A DNA stretch of 64,000 nt from Prosapia bicincta (GCA_036971475.1 JBAIZL010000002.1:328270145-328334144); one strand, 5' to 3'; counted from the first letter of the stretch, positions 44,825 through 57,300 are shown. Translations and numbers: made by a program. The notes: generated from the sequence alone by a model not told the origin.

Positions 44825-45828
44825 TTAATCTTTCTTTGTTGATAAAGAACTATTAGAGAAAAGCATATCATATGCTAAATGCAGTTTGTGTAACATATCA
44901 GAAGCAATCATTCCACATCCTTTCTCTTTATATGCTAATTTGTTTGCCAATCGAATGACGGAACTTGCTGAAAAGGCTGTAAGTATTTCTGGTGTGTAAA
45001 CTCCACAGTCATTGTATTCAGATTTATCAAGCCATGTTGCGAATATTGCTAGACATCCTGCCAGCAAATCTCCTTGGCTACTGCTTCTTCTTGCTGAGCC
45101 TTGCATTAAGCTTGTCACTATAATATTGTCCTGTGCTATTTTGTCCTCTTTGCCTTTTAGTAATATTAACACTTTTGGACCAAATGTAGTTGCCAGTTGT
45201 CTAATATGTGTGTCAGGTGTTATAGTTCTATTATCAATCCCTAATACGACAGATGCTAATGAAACAAATTCTACTATGTTTGGTGTTAGATAAACTTGTC
45301 CTGGACAACCTTTCAGTAGATCTGGGCGATCGTAGAGGATATAAAATCCATCATCAGCGTTTAATCTAACTAACCATGGTTTCATACATTCTTCGGATCA
45401 TCCATATCTAAGCATGGAAATACCATCAGTTCTCGGCTGTAGGCTTTTATTGTGTTGGGAGCACTTTAAGCACAGAAAATATAGGCCATATTAGCATCTG
45501 TACAAAATTCAGCCATTGTGCCATAATATGGAGTACCAGTGTATTTTAATGATCCATAAAAAATGCCAATCGTACAAAGTTGTCCCTTGTGAAATTCTAA
45601 TGATATATGTGGAATGTATTGTTTGCATGCTGTTATTATTGTTTGATTAACATCAATCATGAAATCTTTGACAGTCTCTTTGCTTTTTGTTAGGTCCCGC
45701 ACTTTCCATGTGTACACTATTTGAATTAGGCAAAATATTGTAAACCCACTGAGGATGCTGAGAATTGTTTGGAAGCTTTCTGGAAAAACAATAATATAAT
45801 TAGTTAAAACAATAATAGCTAGATTCAT
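44825..45828 (-). pseudogene. NAXD-like copy D, broken
   Basis: Two frames cover this copy. 45828-45466 encodes an N-terminal part ending MAYIFCA and a TAA (45463-45465) where B and C have a Lys codon. 45385-44825 encodes the C-terminal part with VYLTPN, LLKGKED and QGDLLAG. Between them a 1-nt loss shifts the frame just before MKPWL. About 39 codons are deleted, removing the GPGLG loop and the strand before the DAD motif (now VRLNADDGF). Conserved positions are also lost elsewhere: VGGS is FYGS, RTGAD is CTDAN, and TGQGD is SSQGD. The splice-acceptor-like tract of the other copies lies at 45780, inside the apparent ORF, so the ATG at 45828 would be intronic. Confidence 0.9.
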
Positions 45829-45834
45829 TTTTAT

Positions 45835-45869
45835 TTTATATTATTATATTATATTATATTATTATTTTA

Positions 45870-45925
<56 letters not shown>
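45835..45925. repeat. (TA)n and ATATT-rich microsatellite
   Basis: TTATATTATA-type repeats followed by about 48 bases of pure TA, immediately upstream of pseudogene D. Confidence 0.9.
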
Positions 45926-45929
<4 letters not shown>

Positions 45930-46735
45930 GAATATATATTATTATTATAAAATTTAAACGCACTCTATATATCTTTTCAAATTTTGCCTGGATTAAAATG
46001 TAATTTTATTTTTACACATTTCAAATAAAATAATAATATCAACATTAATATGAAAATGAAATGAAAAATATTTTATTTTAAAAAAAGATTTAAAATTTAG
46101 GGTATTCATTTATAAACATATTTTATCACCGAATATATCAATGCTTTACCTACTTTTTTTCTTTTATTTCACTTATTCCTTACTAATTCCTTCCAAATAC
46201 TTTCTGTTTGAAACAATTGTTTTCTTGTCACTGTTTTACCATTATTTTTTTTCATTGTGTGATGTATTGAATATATTTTTGTTTTATCCACCCTTATATT
46301 CTTTAGTAGAAGTTCGACACCTCTCATCATTCTAGTTGAGAACTATTCTATGTCAGATATTTTCCTTAGTCCTACCAAATTCCACACAACTCTCATTACC
46401 CTTGTTACAAGGAAGTGTTATGACTGCTTTAGGTTAGCTACATTTCAGCTAAGCAACTGTGTATGGACACATGACTCATCTTATATCCTCCACTCTTCCT
46501 TTTTTTATGTTCTTCTCTTAATTTTAACCATATTAACAATCTTTTCTTCCCCTTTGTAGGTTATAATTATCATAGTGGATGATTTTCTAACAACTACAAA
46601 AAACCTGTCAGTTCCTCTCCAAATTCCTGTTTAACCTTCTTTGGCTGTATTTCTTTACTTCAATATTATGTTCACCATTAATTACTTTTCAACACACAAT
46701 ATAATTAAAAAAATCGTTTTTTTGTTTGGATGTAT
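45926..46735. other. AT-rich 5' flank of pseudogene D
   Basis: No gene recognised. The plus strand is pyrimidine-rich (46141-46560), giving short open frames that are hydrophobic by composition only. Confidence 0.4.
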
Positions 46736-47640
46736 ATCGTCTTTAATTATACATCCAGTTTAATTGTCATCTTTATTTTTACTCTTTAATAATTCTCTTC
46801 TTTTTATGGCTCAACTATCTCATTGTTGAATTGTAAAAGATTACAAATAATACATTTATTTATTTATATTTTTATTCAGCACTGTTGTATTTCACTGCGT
46901 CAGTACAGTAACAGTAAAAAAGTAATAAACCATTAGTTTTGAGATAAATTAGTTGATTGTTTCGTCAGCAAATTATAATTAGGTGTCATTTAATGGTGCA
47001 CAGAAATGTACTTTGGTCCCCACATTTAGTGCACTTTGGGGTGGCCAAATTACATGGAAGATCCCAATAACTGCTCTCCACATTGATTTTGAGAATAATG
47101 TTATAATGTTTATAGAGAATTGAATATATTATTATAGTATTTTTCTAAAATTATATTAGGCAACAATTTTATATTTTAAACTCTTGCTGTTGGCAACAAA
47201 ATATTAGAAAACACTTAGTTTAGAAGGCAGGTTACAGCACCTTTAAGTACGTCTTTGAAGGCTGTACGTCTTGCTCCATTTTAGCATAAGAATTATACAT
47301 CCCTAAATACAGATATTGCTTCAAGCAAAAACCAGTAACTAAATATGGTGTTAGGTTTGAGTGATTGGAAATGTCAGGATCAATAACATTCAGTGTGATT
47401 GAAGTTCGTCCTTTGATATTACAGTTTTTATTTTAAATATCTATCATAGTAGATTGACTACAAGGGTATAAAAAAGTGAAATAACCAGGTCAATACGACT
47501 GAGAATTCTACGTAGATGTGATGGTGGTATATTAGAATAAATAATGTTATCAATTGAACTCTATTAACAAAGTTTAATCTTTTTATTACATCATTATCAA
47601 ATTGCTATTACTTTAGTGACTAAGGTTATACTGATTACTT
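46736..47640. repeat. Segmental duplication, right copy (pairs with 250-2340 and 6590-6700)
   Basis: The homology with the left end of the window is in order and in direct orientation: 46740-46930 with 285-510, 46930-47000 with 1690-1780, 47215-47500 with 2000-2340, and 47520-47640 with 6590-6700. This copy lacks the Penelope and Tc1 insertions and is therefore shorter. Confidence 0.65.
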
Positions 47641-48880
47641 CATTCAGCTCTCAGAGCTTGTAAGTTTTGGGCCAAACACTTGAGCATTCTTTTTACCTGC
47701 TCGTCTGATCCACTTCTGATGTCTCCTTTGAAGAGAAGAAGGTTTGAGATGATTCTCTAGACAAATGCCACAAAGAAGATGGTAAACATCACAAAAGATC
47801 ATTCCAGAACCGTTTTCAAAAACTGTAAACACTCTTGGAATGAGTGTGTGTCAGGGAAGGGAGTAACTTGTTGGAGCCCCGGGCATGTAAATTCTACATA
47901 CATTTTTTTTATGATGTCTGACTAATTTTATAACATACCTTATACAAATAATAAATAGTTTACTTGACTTCTGTGTATCATTTTAGCTCATTTGCTAGTG
48001 GAAAAATTTTAAGTTATGGTTTTTCATCTTAAGTTGTATTGTGCAGTTTTATAATGGTATGTTCTTTATTACACAATAGCAAATATCTGGACAAATATTA
48101 AAGAAAGTTATATCTAAAACCTAGAATGCACGTAGAAACAATTTTAATTATAATCAGATGTTTAATAACATTGGCCAAAACAAATTTTGCGTAGTTTAAG
48201 TTTCACAATTCAACTTGGGAACAAGTTCAAGTCGGTTACCTTAATTATGTAGAATAAAAAGTCCATTAGCCATTTAGAGGTATTTTATAATCTTCGTGCC
48301 TAATATAACTTTCTTTCAGAATATAGACACTTATGAGGGTCTATTTCCAAACACCCTTTTTCCACACATTTTCAAACACAATTTTTTTACACTTTAAAGA
48401 TTGATAGTTTGACTGGAATTTAATTCAGTTTTGCTTAAATGAAGGTTTAAATAATTCCTAAGGCATGGATAGCCATAAACAAACTTAATGAAAGGTTCCA
48501 TAGATTTTAAATGATTACAATTCAAGATTACAGACACATATTCCTATCTGTGCATGATAGTGTATTGTGAAAATTACTTTCCATAGAAACAATGTAGAAT
48601 AGAACTTGGGATTATGGTCCTGCACATTTTAGCCTTGAATGTTTCTCATCTAAAACCAGAGAAGTCACACCTTAACCCTCATCACAAGCAAAATAGCCCT
48701 AATCACCCTACGAAAAAAACATACACAGCCAAAATATACAAGTAAATGTTTATTGAATTCTGTGAAACACTGTTGACAATTGTCTAAGGTGAATAAAATA
48801 TTTCATCTCAGTAAGTTCATACAAATCTTAATTTGAAATATAGGTTTTTGCGTGATATAAAATTAATAAATTACAATATA
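47641..48880. other. Intergenic DNA, no feature seen
   Basis: No gene or repeat recognised. The 62-codon frame at 47644-47832 has no recognisable motif. Confidence 0.4.
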
Positions 48881-48884
48881 ACAC

Positions 48885-49375
48885 TTGCAGTTTTGTGTTG
48901 TACATCTTTGTTTGTATAAACTATATATTTTCTGTATTAACTTGGCAAAAAACCACTACTTACTGATTTATTCAGCAGACATGTTTCATGCTAGGTCAGC
49001 GCATTATTCAATGCTGTGAATTACTGACAAGACTGTTGCTCAGATGTGTTGTGTTGGTGTGAGTCTGTGGTGTATTTCTGTTCTGTGGTGTTATGGTTCA
49101 TAGAGTAGTTGTTAATTATGTGCTCAAATATAGAATAAATATATTAATTAACAACTACTCTACGAACAATAACACTGCACAGAACAGAAATACACCACAG
49201 ACTCACACCAAAACAACACACCTGAGTAACAGTCTTGTCAGTGACTCATAGCATTGAATAATGTATTGACCTAGTGCAAAACGCGTCTGCTGAATAAATC
49301 AGTAAGAAGTGGTTTTTTGCCAAATTAATACAAAAAAGTATAATTTACAATACAACAGTTTTATTGAACATCATG
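48885..49375. mobile_element. Penelope-like family C, perfect inverted dimer of 3' ends
   Basis: The minus-strand half (48885-49125) and plus-strand half (49145-49375) are reverse complements over about 230 bases. Both include the C-terminal coding tail and the terminus, and each 3' end faces outward. No GIY-YIG core remains. The right half carries a motif near 49243-49277 in which GAAA is AAAA. Confidence 0.75.
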
Positions 49376-49960
49376 AAGAACAAAATTCATGAGTTACCTG
49401 GTCCATAAAACACCAACATATTTATATATTCTCCAAAATAAGTTATTAACTACACATTATTAAAGAACAGATATATTGAGTTATTAAATAAAGTATGTCA
49501 CCAACAGTAAACTTCTGATCCAAATTTATTTTTAATAAGTATCATGATCCAGATGTTTATAATAGGAAAAACTGATCATTAAGTCAAATAAAAGTATTAA
49601 ATTTAATCACTTCCGACAGTGTTTTAAACTACGAATTTGTAAAATTTTCTTTTTACATTTACAGCTTTTCCAAGATAATGATTTGAAGAAAAATTACCAT
49701 ATAGTCATAAATAAATTTCTTGCATGTATGAATTGTTTGTTTTTTTAATCTTTAAAAAAAAAACTATTACATGGAGTATGTTTTCATTCAATATACTCAA
49801 AACATATTTTGGGAAGAGACTTATCTTGGCTTACTGACTCCAAGAAAGCCATCGAGTGAAAATAGATATTTGTAAATAAAACTGTTATACAAATCAGAAA
49901 TTAGCTCTTGTTGCAGATTGTGAAGTACTTGCTCTTTAGAGTAATTTTAAAATAATAAGT
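49376..49960. other. Intergenic DNA, no feature seen
   Basis: No gene recognised. Confidence 0.4.
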
Positions 49961-49964
49961 ACTA

Positions 49965-52900
49965 AACACTATTATAAAAATATTCGAATGAAAAAAATAT
50001 TGAAAAAAATTTACTTTTTTCACTTTTGTATAACTATGAAGACGAAAAATCATTTAAGAAACAAAATATGAAAATTTGAGCTCGATATTTTGAACTGTGT
50101 CCGCTTAAACTGTGTTTAGGGTTTAAACACTTTTAAAGTGATAAAAACTGCCAGACTACATTACCAAGTTGCAAGATACAAGGCTTTTTTAAAACAGGCA
50201 TATGTTTTTTCAATATTCTTCACAACAAGCTTCTTTTATACTAAATGGAAGAGTAAATTCTATATTTTTATTTGTTACCTCCAGATAAAATAAATCATTT
50301 ATTTTTTGGGGGTAACTGGCTTGAAAAATACAAATAATATTCTACTTTAAGCAGTAAATTACCTACACGAAAATGCAAATAACTCAAAAACTAGAGAAAA
50401 TTCTGAAAAACTATTGACACCATGTTATTCTACGTTAAATGTTGCTTCAATTTATATATATAACAAAAAATCTGGGTTTTCATCAAAATTTATGAAAAAT
50501 TGAGGATCCCTTCACATTTTGCAAAAGTCGAAAATTACTCGTTTTTTCCGGCCAATTACTCAAAGAGCGTTCAAGATATTTTTAAACCAAAATGAGCGGA
50601 TGAAAATATAGATTTTCTTCTCTCGTTTCAAATAAGAAACATCTTATTGGGCTGATTGTATATAGAAATATGATGGTTTTAAAAAAGGCTTGCATCTTGC
50701 AAACCTGGAACTGTAAAATCAAGCTGTATTTTTATCACTTTAAACGCGTGTAATTCCTAAACCGTTCAAGATATCACGCTCAAATTTTCACAAGTTATTT
50801 CCCTATTGATTTCCCGTTTTCAGATGTACAAACAATCTTTTTCTCTTGAAATAAAGATATTTTTGGGAAAAAATTTACATACGTTTTTACACTTTTATGT
50901 AACTATGAAGATGAAAGATCATTTAAGAAACAAGATGTGAAAATTTGAGCTCGATATTTTGAACTGTGTCCGCTTAAACTGTGTTTAGGGTTTAAACACT
51001 TTTAAAGTGATAAAAACTGCCAGACTACATTACCAAGTTGCAAGATAGAAGGCTTTTTTTAAAACAAGCATATTTTTTTTCAATATTCTCCACAACAAGC
51101 TTCTTTTATATTTAATGGAAGAGTAAAGTCTATATTTTTATTTGTTGCCTCAGGATAAAATAAATATTTTACTCTTTTTGAGTAACTCGCTTGAAAATTA
51201 CGAATAATATTCTACTTCAAACTGATTACAGCATTCTTGTTTCTGATAGTTCAGTTTAGTTCTGCTAGGTGGCAGCACCTAACAGTGTGTCCTAGCAATA
51301 AATTACCCGGGTCTGGCACAATGGGCTCTTAGTTAAACTATGTCACTATGGCTTTCCAGACAGGTTTATACACCTAATTATCTCATACCTGTCCAACCGT
51401 AAGTTTAGGGTTGATGTAGATCAAGCTCAATCTACACTACGGACTATACAGGCTGGAGTCCCTCAGGGCTCAATTATTGTGCCCGTATTGTTCAACATCT
51501 ACACCAACGACATACCGACAACACTCAACACACAAGTGGCCATATTTGCAGATGACACCGCGTTATCCGCTCAGTCATGGGAACCACATCTAATACACTT
51601 ATATTTACAGGACCACCTTACAGTACTAGAATCATGGCTGAGGTACTGGAGAGTTAGGGTGACACGGCCAAGTGCCAGGCTTTGTTTCTCTCCAAACGTA
51701 GGACACACCAACTCAACACACCAATAAAATTATTAGGCGAGGACATTCACTGGAGGAACCAGTTCAAATATCTGGGAGTCATACTCGACAGAGGCCTGAC
51801 TTGGACCCTCACATTACCAACACGTTAAAAAAAGCAATAATTAGATTAACACAACTACATCCTATGCTTAACAGAACAAGCCCACTTTCACTTAGGGCGG
51901 CCACACTACTATATACGTATCTATATTGGGCAGGATACTCACTTACGCTCCACTCGTCTGGGGCCATGCAGGCAACTCACGCACACACACAGACTACAGT
52001 TATTCCAAAACAAGGTTTTGCGAATAATCACGAAGGCACCTAGATGTACAAGATTAACACTGCTTCACACTGACTTAAAAGTGCCTTTCATCAAACAACA
52101 CCTCTGACACTTAGTAACAAGGTTGTACAAACAGGCTCATGCACATACAACATCCACACTCATTTCCTCACTGGGTAGATACAACCCCATTCACGACACA
52201 TACTGACAGCCACTGTTCCTACTAACTGCCTAGCTCCACCATAATGCAAAATATAAATATGTACATACTAATAAATTTTCCTTCACAGTTATGTTTCAGG
52301 TAACACAGGGGCACATCTCCCGGGCTTTAGCTTAGCCCCAACGGAAGTACTAATTTGATTGAATGCCTTTTCAGTTTCAAGTAGGCAGCAGAAGAAGAGA
52401 TTCATGTCATACCTGCCATAGACTAACTAACAAGGTATTTGTAAGGTAATACCCCTCCTTATCCCTTAGCATAAGGTGATCCATGCAACCAAGGGATTCT
52501 GCATGATCTGTCGCGGAATTTTTCCTGGCATGGTTTCTTTTTTGCTAGGTTTTTCATCCCACTCTTAGCATGGCACTTACCGTACTGTTTCATTTCACTA
52601 TCTCCTGATTCTCCATGGAAAGAGCTACAAGCTCTCTACGTAAAGAGCTTATGAGCTTGGTACATGGGCATTTTATCCCGATTCTTTCACTCGTCGTAGG
52701 GATACTAACCGCATGCGCATGTGAGACGGAGGTAGCTCGCTAGAGGTTGGCTGACACAAGGACTGGGTGGGTTTTGAGGGCCCATAAAAAAAAGTGTAGC
52801 AATAAATTATCTACACAAAAATGCAAATAACTCAAAAACTAGACAAAATTCTGAAAAACTATTGGCCCCAAGTCATTCTACGTTGAATGCTGCTTCAATA

Positions 52901-53240
52901 TACGTACATTAAAAAAATCTGAAACAAAATTTTAATTGAAATTTATGAAAAATTGAAGGCCTTTCTATTTTCTTTTTCTTTTTGTATAAAAAACATCTTT
53001 TTGGGCTGAATAATTACAGAGATATAATAGTTTTAAAAAAAGGATTATATCATGCCATCTTGGACATGTATAATCAGACTGAATTTGTATTAGTTTAATC
53101 AGGTATGATTCTTAAACTGTTATTATAGAGCTTAAATGTTCACAAGCTATTCATGAAATTCAATATAAAGTTTTTAATGTTGCAAAATCTATGATATTTG
53201 GAATTTCTTCTAAAGACGTTTAAAGAATAAAATGTAATAT
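49965..53240. repeat. Tandem repeat of about 885 bp, roughly two units, split by a retrotransposon
   Basis: 49990-50345 and 50880-51230 are strongly similar (shared ATTTGAGCTCGATATTTTGA and AAACTGTGTTTAGGGTTTAA). The second half of unit one (50346-50870) matches 52798-53180, beyond the retrotransposon at 51306-52797. The array is therefore about two units with the insertion inside unit two. Function unknown; non-coding. Confidence 0.8.
51306..52797 (+). pseudogene. Jockey-type non-LTR retrotransposon, 5'-truncated
   Basis: The 51330-52220 stretch encodes the back half of a reverse transcriptase. Order: GVPQGSIIVPVLFNIYTNDI (motif B), FADDTAL (catalytic YADD-type motif), then FKYLGVILD and a thumb ending KAPRCTRLTLLHTDL. 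Frameshifts near 51660, 51790 and 51930 break it. About 550 bases of 3' UTR end in an A-rich CATAAAAAAAAGTGT. The 12-bp duplication AGCAATAAATTA flanks it (51294-51305 and 52798-52809), as expected for target-primed insertion. The endonuclease half is missing. Confidence 0.85.
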
Positions 53241-53630
53241 TTTTTATAAACTTTGAATAGGTACATGTTCTAGGTTTTTTTTAATATAGAAAGTTTGACG
53301 GTAGAGCAGTGTGAGATTGTCTGGCTTGCAGTAACTGAGAAACGTACTTCACAGTGCGAAAGATAAGACCAAACTGAACATAATAGTAATCACTGAGAAT
53401 TACTGTTATAGAATCAGCAACAATGCCAGGTACAAGAGTTTTGCATCTTGACTCAAATGGTTTGATTAAAATGCAGGGCAACCTCTAGCCACCAAGACTA
53501 GGCATTACTCAAGCCAGCAGCAATTAACATTTTAGGAATCCAAATAAAATAAATAAAACTAAATGAAAAAAATATGTAATGATGTGTACACTCACAATAT
53601 TTTTTTTGTTGAATCAAAACGGGGAATCTA
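53241..53630. other. Intergenic DNA, no feature seen
   Basis: No gene recognised. Confidence 0.4.
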
Positions 53631-53634
53631 TAAA

Positions 53635-53965
53635 AAATTTTACTAAACACTTGTAAATATTTACAAACTTGCCTATAGTAGCACTTACTGATATTTGTTA
53701 AGGACGGCCGTTTCGGGAGATGTGCCCCATTGTCAACCCAGACCGTAACTGATCTCAAGGTTTTCATAGGTTAGGATAATTAGGGTAGGGTTGGCTAATA
53801 CCCTAACCTACGAAAACCTTGAGATCAGTTACGGTCTGAGTTGACAATGGGACACATCACCTGAAATGGCCGTCCTCAACAAATATAAGTAAGTGCTACT
53901 ATAGGCAAGTTTGTAAATATTTACAAGTGTTTAGTGAAAACTAGTAGTTCATGCGAAGATGGAAT
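53635..53965. mobile_element. Penelope-like family A, foldback of two 3' ends
   Basis: Left arm 53640-53775 and right arm 53805-53945 are near-perfect reverse complements; about 30 bases lie between. Each is a family A terminus (GGACGGCCGTTTCGGGAGAT core). Nothing of the coding region is left apart from a few bases of tail. The hammerhead-like motif occurs once in each arm, pointing outward. Confidence 0.8.
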
Positions 53966-54539
53966 CAACAAATAAAAAAACTATTTTATTCAATAAAAAA
54001 AATATGTGTTGTAAATAATTTTGAAACAGAAATGTTTGAAAATAGTTTAACAAAATAAAATTCATTTTAACCTTCCTATTCAGTAATTAGCAGCAAGTTT
54101 GTTTAATTATACAAATTTATTTAGGAATAACTCTCAAATGAATAACTTACCTTAATTTTTCCACTTGCTCCGTTGCCTCTGAACAGTCTCGCTACATATA
54201 TCTTCAATGCATTGTCAGAGACATGCAATAAGCATTTTGTCCGAAAGCAAAAAAAACCTGGTGACCATTACCACTAATTTTGTTATCAAAACATCTACAA
54301 AATGAATTTAAAACGCAGGGCAGTCTCTTTTACAATGATTTACTGAATAAAGTTTTTCACATTGTTACTCTAAAAAAATCTGAAATTTTTTTAAAAAAAG
54401 CAAATGTATTGACAGCTAATTTCTGTTTCCAAATCTACTTGCATGTCAGGCAATAAAAAATTAGATTTACTTTGCAAATGCTAAAAATATTAAAGTTGCT
54501 TGTTGTATCATCTTGAATTCACTGATTAAACTATAATGA

Positions 54540-54665
54540 AATGATATTTAACTAAGTGAATACGTAAGGACTTATTTGCTGATGTTTTTCAAAACAACCA
54601 TTCCTTTACGAAGCAAAGCCTCTACTCTACTCTACTCAAGTAAAGTTTTATGTATTCACTTAGTT
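54540..54665. mobile_element. Penelope-like family D, inverted pair of termini
   Basis: The ends ACTAAGTGAATACGTAAGGA on the left and TGTATTCACTTAGTTAAG on the right are reverse complements. The inside has the GCTGATG, TTTTCAAAAC and CGAAGCAAAGCCTCT signature of family D. The same structure is at 59217-59352. Confidence 0.6.
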
Positions 54666-54821
54666 AAGTATCATTTAATTAGATTCTAAATATATTGTCG
54701 TACCTAATTTAATCTTTAAAGTTAGTTATAGTATTTGGACCTTATGTTACACTTAAAGTTTTGTTTGATGTTAAGTGGCCTTCACCGTTCGAGGTAATCT
54801 AGTGCAAGTGAAAAGTAACTA

Positions 54822-55405
54822 CAGTAGAGTCTCGATAATTCGAGGTAGATGGAACTGAGATCCTTTAAATTACAGGGAAATACGTTCTAGTGCATTAGAA
54901 AAAATAGGAGTTTTAATGAACCCTAATAATATAGGTAATTAAAAAAGCTCTAAATAAGTTTATAGAACTTTATATGAACTATACCTTTTTTATATTAACT
55001 TGGAAATAAACTACTACTTGCAAACACGCTTCGCACTAGGACAGCTAGGTCGCTGGGTTTAGCACATAATTAACAACTACTTTATGAACAATAACACACA
55101 ATACAGAACAGAAATACACCACAGACTCACACAACACAACAGATCTGAGCTACAGTCTTGTCAGTGATTCACAACATTGGATAATGCGGTGACCTAGTGC
55201 GAAACGCATCTGGTAAACAAATCAGTAAGTAATGACTTTTTGCCAATAATATAAAAAATGATAATTTATACAAAAACCTCAAGATGTACAACACAAAACA
55301 GCAAGTTTTTATATGAACATTTCTTGGTAATATGCTCAATTAGAAATAGCCTCAAATTAAACGGGAGCTCGAAATATCGGGCCTTGGATTATCGAGACTC
55401 TACTA
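54822..55405. mobile_element. pogo/Tigger-like non-autonomous element with a Penelope inside
   Basis: Inverted ends CAGTAGAGTCTCGATAATTC (left, plus strand) and TAGTAGAGTCTCGATAAT (reverse complement of right) are flanked by TA (54820-54821 and 55406-55407). This end sequence strongly resembles pogo/Tigger transposons. No transposase. Most of the interior is a family C Penelope fragment. Confidence 0.65.
54980..55345 (+). mobile_element. Penelope-like family C fragment nested in the pogo-like element
   Basis: A short minus-strand terminus (54985-55050) is joined to a plus-strand 3' end (55050-55345) including the C-terminal coding tail. The motif at 55175-55210 shows a GCGG/GTGC-type hairpin, GAAA, CGCA, TC. 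Confidence 0.6.
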
Positions 55406-55411
55406 TATGCA

Positions 55412-55555
55412 GCTACTCTCTCGGTCAACAATGGGAGACATCTCCCAAAATGGTCATCCTCATTAAAAAAAGTATAGTAAGTACTACTATAGTATATTGC
55501 AGACAAATGTGACATATTAAAATATGTTCAAGTGATGAAGATGGAATTAAATAAT
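55412..55555 (+). mobile_element. Penelope-like family A terminus, decayed
   Basis: GTCAACAATGGGAGACATC, CTCCCAAAATGGTCATCCTC and the following AAGTACTACTATA identify a diverged family A 3' end. Confidence 0.55.
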
Positions 55556-57204
55556 ATAAAAAAGTTGAGAATTGTGAAAATTGTCTAATCAAAAGTGTAT
55601 TATTAAAAAAATATAATTCTTTAAGAAATTGCAGGTAAACTTCACCAAATATAATTTAATAAAGTAGAAACAAATATGTAAATACAGAAAACAGAAATAA
55701 CGAAAACATTATTTTAAGTATTAAAAATATGTAAGTGCATAACATATTACATTTGCCATAACTTACTGTAAGGTGTTGATCTGATGTAAACACAAACAAT
55801 TGTTAATGAATTATTGATAAAACACAAAAGTTGAACTGAGAAAACAAAAACCAACTATGAGCTAAATTAAATTAGAAATGAAATAATAAATAAATGTGTA
55901 CCTAAAACGACTCTTTTCTGACGAGCAAATTAAATTGAATTAGTCATTATCTGGTGAGATTTAGAGATTACTGAAGGAGGAGAGGGCTATCATTTATTTA
56001 CAGTATTGTGTAAATTAATTATAGTGGTATGTGGCACAAGCTAGGCTGACATAACTAAAACATGATAGGATTGTTATTTTCTGACTAGAAATATTTCAAA
56101 TTAAAATTTGTACTTCATATACATTTAAATATAATATACTAGTATCATTAATAAATAATATTTTTAATTGATGTTACTTATTTTATAATGTAAGGAGTTC
56201 CATACTGTATTCCAATAAATGAAATGATTGGTTTTATTAAACTAATTAACAACTTGCCAAACATTGAGATACTCAGTAGGGTTTTCATAAATTTACTTAA
56301 ATTATAGGTTTGACAAGTCAATAATTAGTTTAGCAAAATGTTAACAATTCGCTGATCGTCACAGAGAATAAAAGAAACAAAAAAAATTCATGATAAAATT
56401 AAACACCCTGATAGAAACTGCATTCAATTTTTATGACTAGGAATTGCTCAAATTTGTTCAATTGTTTTCTTTGGATTTGTTTTTATTATTAATTTTCTTT
56501 TAATACTTATTTATATTGATATTTAACATTTTTATTACTGACAACATATCTTATGATATAAATATTATTTACACACAAAACGTTGAAGATCAGTTCAAAT
56601 TCCAGGGCTGCTGCAAAATCCAAGAAGAATTTAATAATAAATGTATATGAAACCAGATTGTTTTTTTGCTACTGCACACAAATTTGTTTCATGGAGAAAT
56701 TTAAAGATTAATTATTAAGAAGTTAGACTATGGGATAAAGTCTCTTCATAAAGTGGCAACCAAACGTATTTCAACTCCAGTGGAAATTTTAACACAACCA
56801 ATTTAATTTGCAATGATGTACATAAAAGAATACTTTTTTTCTTTGTCAATGGTTATCTATGTATCAATTAAAATATAATTAGCAGAGTTGAAAAATATTT
56901 TGCAATGTAAACAAGTAATATAAACAAAAATATTTTAAAGTCAATTCCTACTTACTAAAACACAAGTAATATAAAAAAAAATTTAAGTAAATTCCTACTG
57001 GGGTTGAGAAAGAAAAAAATATCATTGTTTGCTTATTTCCAGTTTGTTTGTTTATTTTATTCCTTTTGTTCATTTTTAGCCCTACAACAATATTTATGAT
57101 ATTTTGTGGCAGCCATTGCAACAGTTTAGGTTGTACAGTGGCGGTTTTGACAACAACCAGATGGGGGGAAAAATTTCTTAACGTCTTTGAGAAATTTATT
57201 TCTT

Positions 57205-57300
57205 GGTATTGGATAGTAGGAGTAGTGCAAAAGCACGCTAGACTTTCACGGTTCTAGCGTGGAGATTCACAGTTCGAATCCGGATAGATACGCAAATTTT
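57205..57300 (+). other. tRNA-like or SINE-like insertion
   Basis: Compared with the paralogue at about 26560, roughly 60 extra bases occur here. They contain a 5-bp stem around CTTTCAC and a B-box-like CAGTTCGAATCC. The anticodon-like loop resembles tRNA-Glu(TTC), but the T-stem does not pair and no good acceptor stem forms. It is probably a tRNA-derived fragment, not a working tRNA. Confidence 0.3.

Noticed and set aside
46141..46559. Hydrophobic small membrane proteins
   Set aside because: Pyrimidine-rich sequence gives Phe/Leu/Ser-rich frames by composition; no other support.
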